The notes below the pieces were generated by a model. That model was not told the DNA's origin. It was given only the letters and a program-made list of their open reading frames with translations, and made no database searches. Shown here piece by piece: positions 27,101 to 42,100 of a stretch of 64,000 nt of DNA (within the stretch, counting starts at the first letter, position 1; each line of letters begins with the position of its first letter). Where the stretch lies: NCBI RefSeq assembly GCF_004210375.1, contig NC_134834.1, forward strand, positions 140,773,009 to 140,837,008, given 5' to 3'. The DNA comes from Tachypleus tridentatus. Its lineage: Eukaryota; Arthropoda; Merostomata; Xiphosura; Limulidae. Position numbers and translations under genes: made by a program.

Positions 27101-30100
27101 AGTAAATGCAATTGTTTAAAGTGTCTAAATAATAAATTTTTAAGTGTTAAGAGAACATAGAACTTAAAACTAAGATATATTACATTAACAAAAACTATAC
27201 ACATTAAATTACTCAATTATGTGTTTAATGTTAAACAATTCTTCAGGTACTGATGTAAATATGTTACAAAATTTAAATAAAACATTGCACAAATATGTGT
27301 GAATGGAGAATACTGAATTAGGAATGTAAGTGACAATATTAAAATACAGTTTTTAAATATTTAAACATTGAAAACACTCAATATACACTTGTAGTACATT
27401 ATTCACACACAACAGCACTATAAAATAATATAACATAACATATATTAACAACAAACATATAGAACTGAAACAAACAAATCCTTTGAAAACAAATTCAATT
27501 TAACAGCTTTTGAATAATTTCATGTTTCAAAATGTAATGGTACCTGAATATTTATTGGTCGATTGATATAATACACCCAACAGACTGTTGCTAACAACTT
27601 TCTGATCTATATTAGTGGAACTTTCGTACTGAAAAGATAAAAAAAGAAAAGGTTAAAATGATGGTGATGGCTATATGTGATAGAATTGTTAGGATATGTG
27701 TATAAATTCTTAAGTTTTTTAAACTTCTATAAATACTGGTCCATTTATGATTACCAGAGTGTGTGTGATGTTTTCAACTACACTCTGTTGTATACCTCTG
27801 TCAGAAATATAAAATGTAAACTTCAATAATTGTTCACAAGTTTTATACACAATTATTTTCAACCATATTGTAACAGAGATCAATAAATATGCAGAACCTA
27901 TGATGACCCACTCTGATTTAAAGGAACATTCTAGAGTAAAATCATAGAAGCCAACTAATGAGAAGGAAATTTATGAATTTATAGGTTTAATAATGCTAAT
28001 GGGCATAGAAAGAAAACCAACTATTTCCATGTATTTCAGTACTGACCCTTTGCTTGCCACACCCATTTCTGGTCAGTGCATGTCAAAAAACCAGTTTCTT
28101 TTGCTGCTATCAATGCTACACTTTGCTGACAATACCCAGGAAAATATTGTTGACCAACAACAGCACAAGATACAGCCCATTATTGACCATTTACAGGAAA
28201 AATTTAAAACCTCATATGTAACAACCAAACAAATTTGTATTGATGAATCTTTGATACTATTGAAGGATCGACTGGGATTTCAACAGTACATTCCATCTAA
28301 AAGGGCTAGGTTTGGAGTCAAAGTTATGAACTATGTGAAAGTGTAACAGGCTATGTTTTGGACTTTTTCATCTACACTGGTGCTACTACACAGTATAGCA
28401 CTATAGAGGGTGGACAAGGTGAACGTGTTGTATGCACATTGATGGAACCAATGTTTGGACAAAATTATAAGCTCCATTTCAATCGTTTTTTTTACAAGTC
28501 CCACTTTAGTGAAGTCATTGCTTGATCATGACACCTAATTGTGTGGGACAGTAATGAAAATTCGAATTGAGATGCCGAAATGTTTCACACATATTCAAAG
28601 GGGAGAAATGGAAGTGGCACAAAAAGACAACATTGGTGTTTTTCACTGGAAGGATAAGAGGGACATTTCCATGTTGAGTACAATACATGAAAATACCATG
28701 CAAAACATTGGAAAGGTCAACCATGCTACTGGTGCAGCTATTGTAAAACCAAAATGTGTCATTGATTACAATCATTATATGGGAAGGGTTGACTTATGTG
28801 ACAGTGTGTTGCATGCTTATCCGAGTATGCTCAAGGCTGTCAAATGATACAAAAAAGTATTTTTTCACATGATGGATACAGCAGTGTACAATGCTTTGGT
28901 AGTTTATAAATTACTGGGAAACAACCTGTCTCTCCTGGAGTTTAGACTGGGTGTCATCCGTACCCTGATTGAAGATTACCACACCCAGTGCCCAAAATCC
29001 ACCAAAGGTTGGCCTTCCTTGGCCAAAACCCCCTTCGCCTCACAGAACGTCACTTCCCAACACTTATTCCCCAAACAGATAAGAAAAAGTACCCCACTAG
29101 AAAGTGTAAAGTGTGCTCTGACAAATCCACAAGGAGGAAAAGCAGATATGAATGTACTGATTGCAAAGTGGCTCTTTGTGTTAACCCCTGCTTCAAAACA
29201 TTTCACACAAAAATGAATTATTAAATGTGTCATGTATTTCAATACCTAAAAATGACATTTTGTGCATTATTGTTTCATGTTTTGTACACATTTCTTCATT
29301 TTGTGTACTACTATAATTTTTCTGAAAAAACCGGCATAGCAGCTGCCGTAGCAGCTGAAATACTTAGCAGTCAACAGGTTAAACCACCTGACAAAAACCA
29401 TACAAAGCCAAAACAAGCCCAAAGAACAGTGCAAATAACTGATAAATCACCCATGGTGAACAAACAGAAGATAGGGTCATAACTGACGAGGTATGGGATA
29501 TGCACCTAATCATCTGCAACATCCACCTTGGTAATCCACAAACCTGGAGAAAAGCCTGTCTGAGGGTTAGAAACAATTCCATGGTAAAATGGAGCAAATG
29601 AAAAAATGACTTAGGTGGGACAACTTTATTACAAACTGCCAGTCTCCAGTGTTTTGGGGGACAATAAACAGACAATAATAAAAACCTGGAAAAAGATGGT
29701 GGACAGGTTTGATGGCCTTTCGAGACAGAAGGTCTTGTACTGCCTTGGACAGACATTAACTGGTAGTAGGATCCTGAAGCATGGGAAAGGAAACAGGTAC
29801 CAAAGAAAAAAGAAAGGGGTAAGAAATTGTAGTACAATTTCCTCTCATAAAACCCAAATAACTCACAGATCTTTGGCAAAAGTTGCCAAAGGAAAACAAA
29901 TCTATACAAATAAGCTCCCATTGGATTGTCATCAATACTGTGTGCAATGTGCCCATCTATGTTGGATAAAACGAGATGAGTAAGTAAACCTTGGATGAAG
30001 GAACAGGCAAAAACTCAGGAGGGCTGGGATGAGAAACAGGAATAGAAGCTTGTCTTGGCTCTGACTGAAACAAAAGTGTAACCAAATATGAGAAAGCAGA

Positions 30101-33100
30101 GTGTTGAAGCAATGACTCCACACATGATTCCAAAGTGACAAATCATTACCATGGAATAAAAGGTGTTCTTCATAAATCCCTTAGATAATGCAGTAGTAAA
30201 CAGACCAGGTATAAGACTGCATCTCAACTGAGGAGATCCCAACAACAGAAAAACCAAGTGTATAAAGTGAGAGCCAAAGATGACAAATAAACCAACATGG
30301 AACTAATTAGGGATAAGCTTTCCCTCAAAAATCTCCCAGGATCTCTGTGGATTGCCTCAGAAAGGAGAAGAATAGTAGATAAATACTGTAAGTGAAAGTA
30401 AGGGTATGACAAAAGTGGGAAAACTGGGCATGGAATAAATGCACAAGAAAATCAGGTGCCACTCCCTTCAGTGGTAAAATCAACTCAAACTTTAAAAGTA
30501 GAAAAATGGGCAGTCAGCCTGATGGTAAACTAATGAAAACTGATCCATAGCCAGTGGAGATTGATGTATGCTGGCATCCTCAACTTTTGAAGAAAATTGT
30601 TCAGCATGAGCTTTAATATCAGAGGAAAGTAAGAAAACTAAATATAGAGAGGAAAAACTATCATGAAACAAAAAAGGACAGAGATCGTAAGAAATGATAA
30701 AATGTCACATACCTGAGAAATCATGTTTAAAAAGACCATATTTGGCCTAATTGATTCCACAGGAAGACACAGCAGAAACCAGTGGTGGATAAAAGCTGTC
30801 AAAATCTTCATTAACCTGCACAGGTTAGGCTTGTTTAGAAGGAGGTGGGACAAGTTCTCACTTTAGATAATTACAGATAAATTCAACAGTGGATCTCCCA
30901 CATCTGCAGCTTGTGAGATAATGCTAGTAGGAGGTATGATACCTTATGTGGTAAGAGTAACCTCAGAATTTATATTTGAAACATAAATCAAACAAAATTG
31001 GCTGGAAATTATGTTTACCAAAAAATTCTTCTACAATTTAAAGATAAAAAAAAAATTAATGAAGAAATTTTACTTTGGAAACTAAATTATTAAGAGTCAT
31101 GAATCTGAATTAAACAAAGAGCACCAAAACAGAGAATGTATTAACATGAACACTACCAAATGAGAATTGATAATGATAATTTGGTAGAATAAAACAGAGG
31201 GAGTCAAATGTATCAAGCAAGTATGTCACACTTTTATTAGTAAAGAGTTGTTGCATAATGATTTGAATGCAAGATACATAGAATCAGTAATTCCAAATGG
31301 ATGGAAGATTTAAGGCTTGTGGTATATACAAGAAAAAAGGTTTCCCAATATAGGTAGCACTGAATGAGAATATCTGTTTATGTGAGAGGAGGTAATGCAT
31401 TAGTATCAGAATGAACAGTCAGGTGAGTAGCACTAGTTGCTCTCGATGAAGGGGATGTTTCTTGTGAACTAAGAAATGTTGGATTTAGGCAGTCTGGAAC
31501 AAGATCTTGAAAAGCAAGCCACTGAAACAAACAAGTTGATATAACCAATACAGCTCAAAAGTTTGAGTTTCACTTGTATATACCATTTGTCCATTTCCAC
31601 CTCCTTCAATATAATAGGGCATAAATACAGGTAATGACTGAATACAAATAAAATTTACAAGCTGCAAACTGTAAATATCAATGGAATGGCTGAAGGTACA
31701 AACTAGTGAAGGTGAAGAGTAAAGAGTGGATGAAATCACTGAAAACAGTGAATCAGAGCAAAACAAGAGGGAAAAAAAAAGAAGAGTAGAAATTCAGTGA
31801 CTTTAGACAGTGAATGTTAATGAACAGAACCATTTATTTTAATCACAAAAGAAGTACAAAACAAAAACCTAAAAATCATACTAAAAATGATGGGGAGGCC
31901 TACTATTATAATTATGCCACTGCTTTGAAATTTTTATCACAGAGATTATTTTGTACTGTTAGTCTAGTTTATAGATTTAAGTACAAATCACTATGGGTAA
32001 ATCCAACATCTTGCAGCAAATAATAAATATTAAATTAAAACAGTACAACATAGAATCTCAAATGCATTAAATTGAAACAGTACAACATAGAATCTCAAAT
32101 GCATTAAATTAAAACAGTACAACACAGAATCTCAAATGAGTCACCTAATGGAAAGATATCTTAACTGTAAAACATCTATTGATAAATTCACAGTAGTATG
32201 CAACTGTCCATTGTCTTAACAAAAATATGTATACTATGTTTGTCCACTGATTTAAGTAAAAACTGTTTACATTTTATATTACACATCTTGTTCAAACAGT
32301 TTTACTTTGCTCAAACTCAGCTTAGTTAAATTCATACTTACTTTGTAATTTATTCTGCCAATACATCCATTATAAAGTAGACCTACCACTTTTGCAAAAG
32401 TCAGTTTAATATGAGAATACCTTAACATACATAGAAAGGTGACATTCTGGTGCTGTGACCACAGAATTTCATTATATAGTTTTCTGTTTTTGTTAACAGG
32501 AATTGCTCTTATTGGAGCTCTTGAGTTAAACATGTTTAACAGAAATGCACTTTACAGAAAGAATAGTTTGCTCCTAGAAAAAAAAGTTACATGAGAGAGG
32601 TGTGAAGTGCAGAAATTCTTTCCTGGATGTAAGACTTTCACTTATGCTTTGAAGATCCCTGATGTCATTCCCTCTGTATCCACAGACTCAGAAAGCTCAG
32701 CTGATATCCAATATATCCACACTAACAGATCAGGTATTACCTATGAGGAACAATCTTGGTGAAAAGGAAGTATAAAGTGAAAGCCAACAAGGTAAAATCA
32801 CACCTGGTAAGTCTGAGACCATCTAGTGTGATCTCCATAAGTCTTTCACACAATTACAGCCAGATTAACACAGTACCATCTGCAGAGATGCCAATCATTA
32901 TGATTTTGGTGTATACATTATGACTATATGCTCATACAGACAAATATTACGACTTGTTGCAACTCCCAAATTATTATATATCATATAGGCCTATACAATA
33001 AAGTGATAAATTGTTCCCCCAGGGCTTGAAAGGGGTGAAAAGAAAATTTCTAGTGAGATAAAAATAAATGTTGATAATAAATAAAAGACATAATCCAAAT

Positions 33101-36100
33101 GGCTACTTGCAAAAATCATGTTTGTGCTTGGAATAATATTTGTATCTCCAACGTCACCAACAGTCTGAGTGCAGTGCTTTTCCATACTGGGTACGTGGGG
33201 GAATCCATAGTTACATCATCAGTGCTTGTCAGCCAATCAGCACTCGCATACATAGGTATTTCTCATTTTCTAAGTGGCATAGAAACACCAATGCGATCAT
33301 TCACAAAATGGAAAAAAAAGAGGCTTCATTCACCAGATTGTCTTGTTTCTGGCAAATCTAAAAGAACTAAAACTGTGAAAGGGCTCTGTCTACAATCATT
33401 ACACTCAGTCATTTGAAAGAGTTGGCATCTCTGCATCTGTAATCAAGATCAGCTAAAAAACCTGCAGATGCTTCTGGTGAATGACCTTCATCAGTCAGAG
33501 GTGTTTCTCCAGCAGGTGAGACAGCAGATATCAAAAGGAAAAGGTTATGAATATAGGGCAGTTGTGAGGCTTTCCATGCTGGGAGGTATACTGCCAGAAT
33601 AACCACAGACTATATTTCTATATAGGGTCGCACAGAGCATCAAGTCCATATGCAAATTACATAGCACTGTGAATTTCTGAAGCAAGGACTGACTATTCAT
33701 CTATATTTTGGAGTCCCTAAGTATCTCTACCCTTGTACCTATAACATAAGCAGCATTTAAGTCAGGCATCAACTGAGAACTTGTAAGAGAAAGGCTTTGA
33801 CCAGTATCACAGGTCCCTGTAAGTGATGTCAAGTAGATTTTGCCCCCAGTATTCCATGATGCAGTGAAGAAGGGTTTGGACATCTGCATGGTAAAGTTTA
33901 CTCTGTGACAGCTGCAGCAGAATATATACTCATACAGAAGTAAATTCATTAAGTACACTAAGACCAGTTGATACTAACTTCATTCTGGCAAATGGCAAAA
34001 GACTAGATGCAATTTAAGAAGTAGATCTCTGGCTTTACCTGGGCAAGGTTGCTCAAAGAATAAAGGAAGTCACCTTCCAAACTTGGACATGGCATTGGCT
34101 TCCTCAAAGTGGATTTTGTGTGTTTTACCAGTGCAAATGTTGAAGTGAATTTCCACAGAACAGTCATTGAATGTTGGCCAGATAAAGCTCAGATGAACTC
34201 ATAAACATATGTAGCAGAGGGAATAACAGTATCTCCCTATAAAGCAGTGATGTTCTTGATTTATCGTAAGTGAAAACTAGTGCATCATTGCCATGTGACA
34301 TTAAATAGAATATATATATAAAATAAGATGTTTCCTATCCAGCAAGTGAGCACCAATAACTTCAACAGCTGCATACACAACAAAAAATGAATAATAGTGC
34401 TCTTTGGAATTTATGAACAAGTGGTTATCCAGCTTATATTGGGACTGAACAGTGGAAGTGACAGAGACTAATAGTTACACTGTGGATGCATCCTTAACAT
34501 TATGACCAAAAACAACTACCTAACTACCTTTACATTTGAGATTGTTGGTTGAGGACTGTGCAGACAGTTTAGTCCAAAAACAGAGAAAGTATCTCAGTGA
34601 TTTGTTTATTGAACATACAGATGTATTTGTGAAACCAGATGGCAAACTGGGTTGAACAACTGACTCGCATCAAAATAAATATAGTGAACTCCTGCCCAAT
34701 AAAGTCATTACAGTGCCAGTTTTTCTGGAATACTAGGGTTGAAGCCAGTAGTGAAATACAGTGGATGTCGCTGGACAAAATTATATGGCCTATAAAGAAT
34801 ACATGTTCATCTCCAGTATTGTTGATTTCTGAATGGTGAATACAGTATCTCATATTGATGCCTTACCTTTAACACACTTGCTGCAAGCTTGGTCAAACTT
34901 GCCAAGTTCCTGACCCCAAATTGACCTTTATAGTTTCTACACCATAGCTTCTAATAATTTTTTTACATCTTCATGAAATTTTGCAAGCTTTCAATATGCA
35001 TCAAGTCTATTATAGAAAAAAATTAGAATATTTACTATTTTCTTTGAAAATATATCTGTGAATATATGGAGTCAAAAGTGTTAACTTCTCTGAATACAAA
35101 TTGATTTTCATATTGCAATTAAAAATATTTTTCTTTATCTGAAAATTCTCATATTTTATTTGGATCAATAATTTCTATGTCAGCCCTCTACTTTACATAG
35201 AATACTATACCTTGTTTTCATGCTGCCATATAGTTAATCACTGTGCAAATGTGGAAGAATATTCTTCACAATTCATCCATGTTGTTTGGTCACCTTCTCA
35301 GTTTTTAAATAAGTCCATAAAGTCTCAATGATATTCATACCGGGACTTGGTACCTCTTTTACCATCAAGATACCTTTTCACTATATTCACTGTAAACTAT
35401 AAGATCACTGTCAATTTGATGATCTTCAACACTGCTAGCTGAGATGCTTCACTATAGTGTTGTACATTGACCATGATACCATTCATCTCTCTGCCATCAA
35501 CCAAGTATTTTCGTTTTGATTAACTATTCTCAAAAACAATTTTTGAGCAGGTAAACATCCACTGAGCAGGCATTCATGCTAGTACCTAACCTACTGTTCT
35601 CGAAATAACATCCACACCTGTATTTACTGGACCAAGGTATTTGTTATGACTTGTACTCATACATCTCGCAAAGAACTCGCTCTGAGGTACTCTTGGAGAG
35701 TTTCAGTTTTCTACTGTTTCTATTATTAATGATGTCCACCATATCTTACATTCAGTACCTAAAGAGGCATGGCATTTTATCAAAGTTGTCTGTAATACAA
35801 TTTCATATGTTTTTATCCTGATATATCACTTTCTATATTGCTGGATGATTACCATAATAACAACTTTCAACATTCAACTGTACTGCAACATACTTTATTT
35901 GGACACAATTAAATGGGTGGAATTTCCATAGTAACTGACTGTTAAACACCTTTTTCTCATACTCTCTATAGCTCTTTTCAACACTATATATCTCTGTAAA
36001 ATAAGTTAGTTATGGAATTATGTCACTGTGTCACTTTTTTTTTTCACAATTTAATGATTTTTTTTAGTATTCTAGGTTATTCTTTTTCCATTAAAAAGCA

Positions 36101-39100
36101 GTAACAAACAACTTAATGCTTGGAGAAAATTTACAATTGATCCAAGCTTCAAATCATTGTAATTCTGATATGTTTGAGTCAGTGTGACATGACCTAGTTT
36201 TCATGATTTTTAAGTATGATTACACGAGCTTGTGTATTTAATTTATAATAAACTAAAATGTCAAAATCTCAAAATTTGTTGAAATTTTCATCATTATAGT
36301 CTACATGGTTAAATCTACCATATTCTCTACAAATGTAAATTCTGATTAAGAAGTTAGCACACAGGATCACATATAAAAGTTCTAATGGTTTTTCAAATGA
36401 GACCCAAAACTCAAGCATTTTTTTATTAGTTCATCATTATTCTTCAGGAGAATAAAGGGTTTTGTTTAACAAGAGTGAAAAATTATTCAGGCACAAATGT
36501 TGATGTCACATAAACCAGATGTTCAATATGAATTAGCCTCAAGATCTAGCCAGTCATAAACTAGAATTGTCGATGTCAGGTTTAGTTTATGCCAAAGAGA
36601 TGTGTACAGTACATAAAAGACTTAAGTGTGACAATAATTATAAAAATGTTAACTAATCTTTATAAAAATAAAATAATGGGAAAGGGTGGTGAAAATACAG
36701 AAAATAATAATGTGATGCAATATATTGGAAATAATACCAATATGGAGAAATTAAAAATAAATTGTGCTAATAATGTAAAGTAAGTTTAATTATGAATTAT
36801 ACTTTTGAAAATATTTTCAGAAACATATGGAGGTAATAATCCCAGGATTGAGATTGATTTCATTCAGCATTACAGCATTTAATAGTATTATTCAGGAAGT
36901 CTCTTTAATTTCTCTGTTCCTTTTAGATGTATAAATGTTTTGCAACCAGAAGTTCTTTGTTTGTTTTGATTGTTAATTCATGGTCATCAGAACATTTCTA
37001 TATAGTTGTTTTGGTTTGACTTCCAATACAAAAGTTAAATTTTGAGCATTCGATTAAGTAAGTAATGTTGTTTAAAGAACAGGCTATGGATTTAGTAACT
37101 TCTAACTACTTTTGGTTGTCTTTATTTGAAAATTTCCCCATTTCCTGCATGAATTTACAGATTGGACCTCACTTGCTATTGCAAAGATGACTTCCACCTG
37201 CTTTTAATGCAAAGTTGATTTTAGTGTGAATTAATTGTGAAGGTAAAATGTGTAAGAACATAATGTATTTTTTATTGTTGCTTTTGCATGATTTTCAAAA
37301 GTCGTCTTTGTTTTGTTAATAAATATATCAAATTTCTGTTGTTCAGTAGGACTAATTGTGTTCTTGAAATTTACAGCAGCAATACTTTTCAAAATTTTCA
37401 AAACTGTGGATTTGCAAAAGCCTTGTGAGAGTTTTGAAAGTGTAATGAAGGATTTTCTTCCACTGCAAATAAAACAGCTTGTTATTGACTTCTATGGTAA
37501 TTGGTGGATTTAGGTATAATTTAATTTGTATTTGGTGTCCTAGCACATCAGCATGATACATGTGTGCCAGTCTTTTTTTATTCAGCTTCCTGAGTACTTT
37601 GAAAGTGTACTTGGGCAAATGTGTTGGAGAGTGATTATTTCAAGGAAAATACAAAGTCTTGCTTTGTGAAAGAGAAAATCTACATCGAAACAATTACCTA
37701 AAACAAATTTGTCTTGTGTTTCTTTGATTACTACCTACTACCCAAAACTAAAAAAACTTACCCTGTGTGTTAAAAAAATACTTTTATGTCCTTCAATCTA
37801 ATGATTGGCTAAACCCATTTTTACTCAAGTTCCTGTCATTTCTTTGAGAAAAATAAGTTTCCATTTACACTCAGTTCACACTAACGTCAAGTTTAAATCA
37901 ACACCAAGCGAAAGTCATCTTCGCCATAGCAAATGATGCCAAGCCTGCAAGTTCATGCAGAAAGTGGGCAAATTTTCCAATAAAGACAAACAAAAGCAGT
38001 TCAAAATCAATAAATCCTATCATTCTCTATAAAAAAAAAACAACATTAGTTACTTAATCCAATGCCAAAAAATGCAACTTTCAATATACAAGTCAAACCT
38101 AAATAACTATACAGGAATGTTTTAATAACTACAAATCAAGAATCTAAACAAACAAAGAACATTAACACGCCTGGATGCTCTCTTCAAGACATTAAACTGA
38201 CAAGTATAGAGACACATTTACATCCAACAAAATTAGTGAAATCAAAGAAGTTTACTGGATAGCTCTATTAAATACTGTAATGTCAAATGGCATCAATCTC
38301 ACTCCTGAGATTATTGACCTTCATATGTCTTTGAAAGGATTTTCAAAAGTAAAATTCATAATTAAACTTACTTTACATTATTAGCACAATTTATACTTTA
38401 ATTTCTCTATTTTGGTCTTATTTTATACATATTACATTACATTATTTTCTATATTTCCTACCACCTTTCATTATTTTAAATTTTATTCTTATAAAGATTG
38501 GTTAACATTTCTTATAGTTATAATCACACTTCTGTTTTTTTCTGTACACATGTCTTTGGCACAAATTAAACATGATGTCAACTCCAAGTTATGATTGGCT
38601 AATTCTCAAGGCTAACTCATATTGAATATCCAGTATATTTTATCACACATCATTAAGCATAACCCTCTACTTAGAGATGTAAATTACACATGATTGACTT
38701 TTCACACTTCAAAAACGGTACTGAGGTACTACCTCAAGGTTTAAATGGAAAAGGATATTGACAATAAAGATAAAATACAGTTATCAATTGCTTTTGCAGA
38801 CTCTTGTTATAATCAATGGTAAACACATTTATATCAAATACATATAAAATTGGAAAGTTGGTAAATAACACTTCATAATGAATGCCAAAAGATAACAGTT
38901 TGGGAAATAAGTTTATGTAACATCAAAAAAAGATGGGAAATTGATAAGTAGCTTTAAAAAACAATAAAATTAACATAAGTTGACAAAAAACTTTAGAATT
39001 AGCTTTCATAACATACACAGTAAAATTATATTTTTTGAAATATTACAAAAAAATGGTTGAGCCTAAAAGTACTAGAACACACAAAAATATGAGAAATTGA

Positions 39101-42100
39101 GAAGTATCAGTAATTCACTTAATTCAAAAACACAAGAAGTAAATAAATAGATTCATGCACAAAAGATGAAAAATGTACACAATATTATAGAAAAAAAAAG
39201 TCAAAAATAACTTTACATAATACATACTAGCTTTTTGGCAAGAAGTAAGGCTTTATTAAACTGTTTTAGAAAAATCAAACAACGAGCCAAGCCTTCAACG
39301 CAATCACGGTACAATGTTAAATTATCAGCTTGAACCAAATCCAAACATTTTCTATATGCTTCTGCTGCTTCACTGTAACAATTCTGGAAAAACAGAAGAT
39401 CTGCCTGATGTTTCTGTAATACCAGACATTCCTCTAGAACAGCTTCCTTAAGGACTGCATCTTCCATAAACCACTAAAAAATGAAGCCATAGTAACAAAT
39501 ATATTATTTTAACCACAAACACATTGAACATTAATTTACATAAACATTTAACCTTTCAGTATAATTCTAGTAACACTATACATACATCTTTCAAAGTTAC
39601 ATGCATCATAAGTGATATTTTTATTTGATTTTATTGTTAATAAAAATGCTCAATAGCTGCAACTATTTTTTTTTATAAAAATACAAATTATCAGTTCCTA
39701 CACTATCATCAACAGTTAAATGTACAGGGTGACTATAAAGTTACTTCATGTATTCTGTTGCTGATAATTTCCAAACCATAACACAACAGCAAAATTAAGT
39801 GTGCTTACATGTACACAAGGTTACAGCAAAAAGTTTTCAAACTTTTAATATTTTGTCCCCAGGTGGCACCACTTATGTTATATGATGCTGCCTCTGGCAT
39901 TTTTATCCCCAAATGTAAGCTTGTACTTATAAGGTTTTTTCATAGCAATGAATGTAATGTAGAGATGGATTTATGTATCTTTCTTCACAACAACGTTTAT
40001 TATTGATGCCCATGTTTCCCAAAAGACATGCTTAATTGAAACCATAAAAAAATTTGTAGTTGGTACACAATAATCACATCACCTACCTACACCTAAGTAG
40101 ATTGCTTCACAAAATCAAGAAATGTCATTCAACAAGGCAATTCCCAAGGATCTTCTAGGTACTTGAGGTAAGCAACAGTTAAACAGGGATATGACTAGAT
40201 GTCTTATCTTTTTAAACCCATAGCTTGTTGGTCTCGTTTTCAGATATAAATCCTTTCTATGTTGAGTAGTATTATTTAAAGCAAATGGAAAACTTTTATC
40301 ATTGACATTTGTGTTAAACAATTCTCGCTTGTTACAAGGCACCACACTTTATTTATCCTAGCTGAGATACATTTTGTTCCAGTTCTCTTTTTTTGGATGA
40401 TCTTGGTGCTCCAAGCTGATCAATATTCCTTTGTTTTCCAATATCATTAAATACAAGCATTATCTCCATCTTGGAAAATCTAAATCTCCAATCTCAACAC
40501 ACTTTATGATTTCAGTGTATGAATATTTTGTGTTGGAAAAAACTGTTACGTGCTCTTTCCAAAACAGTCAATTTTTAGTAGCATCAAATTTATATGCAAA
40601 ATGCTAAACAATGTCAAAATATAGTTTTTTTACTTGCTGTTCCCCTGCTACTTTATTTCTGCAGTAGTTATTGAAGCATTCAAGTGGACATTGCGTTTAA
40701 GCAAGATAGTGTATCATCACATTATCAATGCTGTCAAGAACCAGTTATGCAGTGCTTTTAGTGAAAAATTAATCATTACAGAATTCCTACACATTTGACC
40801 ACTACTGTCTCCATTCTCAAACTTGCAAAACGTCTAGCTATCCAAAAGTTTTAGTGGACAATAACTGTCTGCAAATGACTGTTGAACTTAAAAACAGTAT
40901 TTAACTCCATGTTTTGCCATCCACAGAAGTCAATTGCGTGTAGCTGTGTAACCACATATGTAGGACTTTACTGGCAATTTCAGCAGACACTATGAACACT
41001 TACCATCATAGGTTAAAACACTTCAGTAAAATGTTAGTAATAGTTGTTTTGTTTTCACAAACTGGTTTTGGCACTCCATCTCTTCCTGCATTTTATTACA
41101 GTTACAGATTGATTTCAAAAGAAGTTACATTGAGAAGTTCAAACAGACACTTGCTTATGAAGTACTAATAGCCTTTCCTTATTGAGTTGCTCTCTTGATG
41201 CAAGGGAGAGCATGCATCAAATTGCCAGTAATTCTCTATCCACACAGAAATACGTGGCAAGATGATTATTTTGTTTACTCATCTATGTTTTTGCTTTCCT
41301 TTTACCCTTGATTTAGTTTCACTTTACAATATCAAATAATTTTAATATTCTTTGGGTTATTTCTTATCTTCCAAAAAAACTTGTGGCTCTAACATTTCAC
41401 ATCCAAGACATTTAAGCAATGGGAATAGTTTTTAAGGGGAATTGGGAAGAATTTGGGGGGTGGTGAAAGAGTTCTCACTGTATACATGTTACTTGTGGTG
41501 CTCTAGAAGGTAGTTTAAGCATTTCATTTTATGTTTTGGCATAAACATTACATTATTTAAGATTATTGAAAAATTACCTTTTGATGAATGTTGAAAAAGA
41601 CATAATAAATTTTCTGTAATGCAGGCAGGCCAAGTGGAGGAGTCTATTTAGTCATTGGAACTTCAACTAATGCTACCTGTTACACTGTTATTTATTTTAC
41701 TGAGGATGTAGTAGGCAATTGGAGCACATGGGACTAACTTAAAGCTTTACAGTTAAAGTAAGGGACTGGACTCCAAGACCAAGATCTCAAAAATAGCAAT
41801 TTTAAATGACTTTATCCAATTCCAAAAGTTTACAAGTATTTTCTTGTATTCTCTTAGTTCACTTAATGGCACTAAGATGAAGCCATTATCTTAGTGACTG
41901 TAATGTACTTGAGGTGGCTGCATCCACCTCACATCCACCTTATCTATAGAAGATAAGCATCAATTTAGAAAACAGATGTTCAAGATAGGCATAGATGTTT
42001 CCAAACAGGTAACAGAAAAACAAAGCTTATGCAAGTTCTACTGATGTTCATGCAATAAATCGCATAGAAAGTGGAACAGTGTACAATTACAGGTAAGCTT

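Larger units (their letters stand above)
29390..35150. other. Long unclassified repeat-like zone in the C8orf76 intron
   Basis: The plus strand is purine-rich over much of this stretch, and it is less AT-rich than the flanks. There are many overlapping short open frames, including a 180-codon frame on the minus strand (29921-29379). None resembles a known protein. A part near 33490-33860 is similar to 43000-43300, so some of it is dispersed repeat DNA. A 37-bp tandem repeat lies at 32029-32138. Confidence 0.4.

Noticed and set aside
27640..27660. TTAA in GGTTAAAATG as the 5' end of the piggyBac element
   Set aside because: The bases next to it do not mirror the 3' terminal repeat (CCTGTTGACTGC expected).
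28515..29242. Minus-strand frames over the piggyBac remnant
   Set aside because: They are antisense to recognisable transposase blocks.
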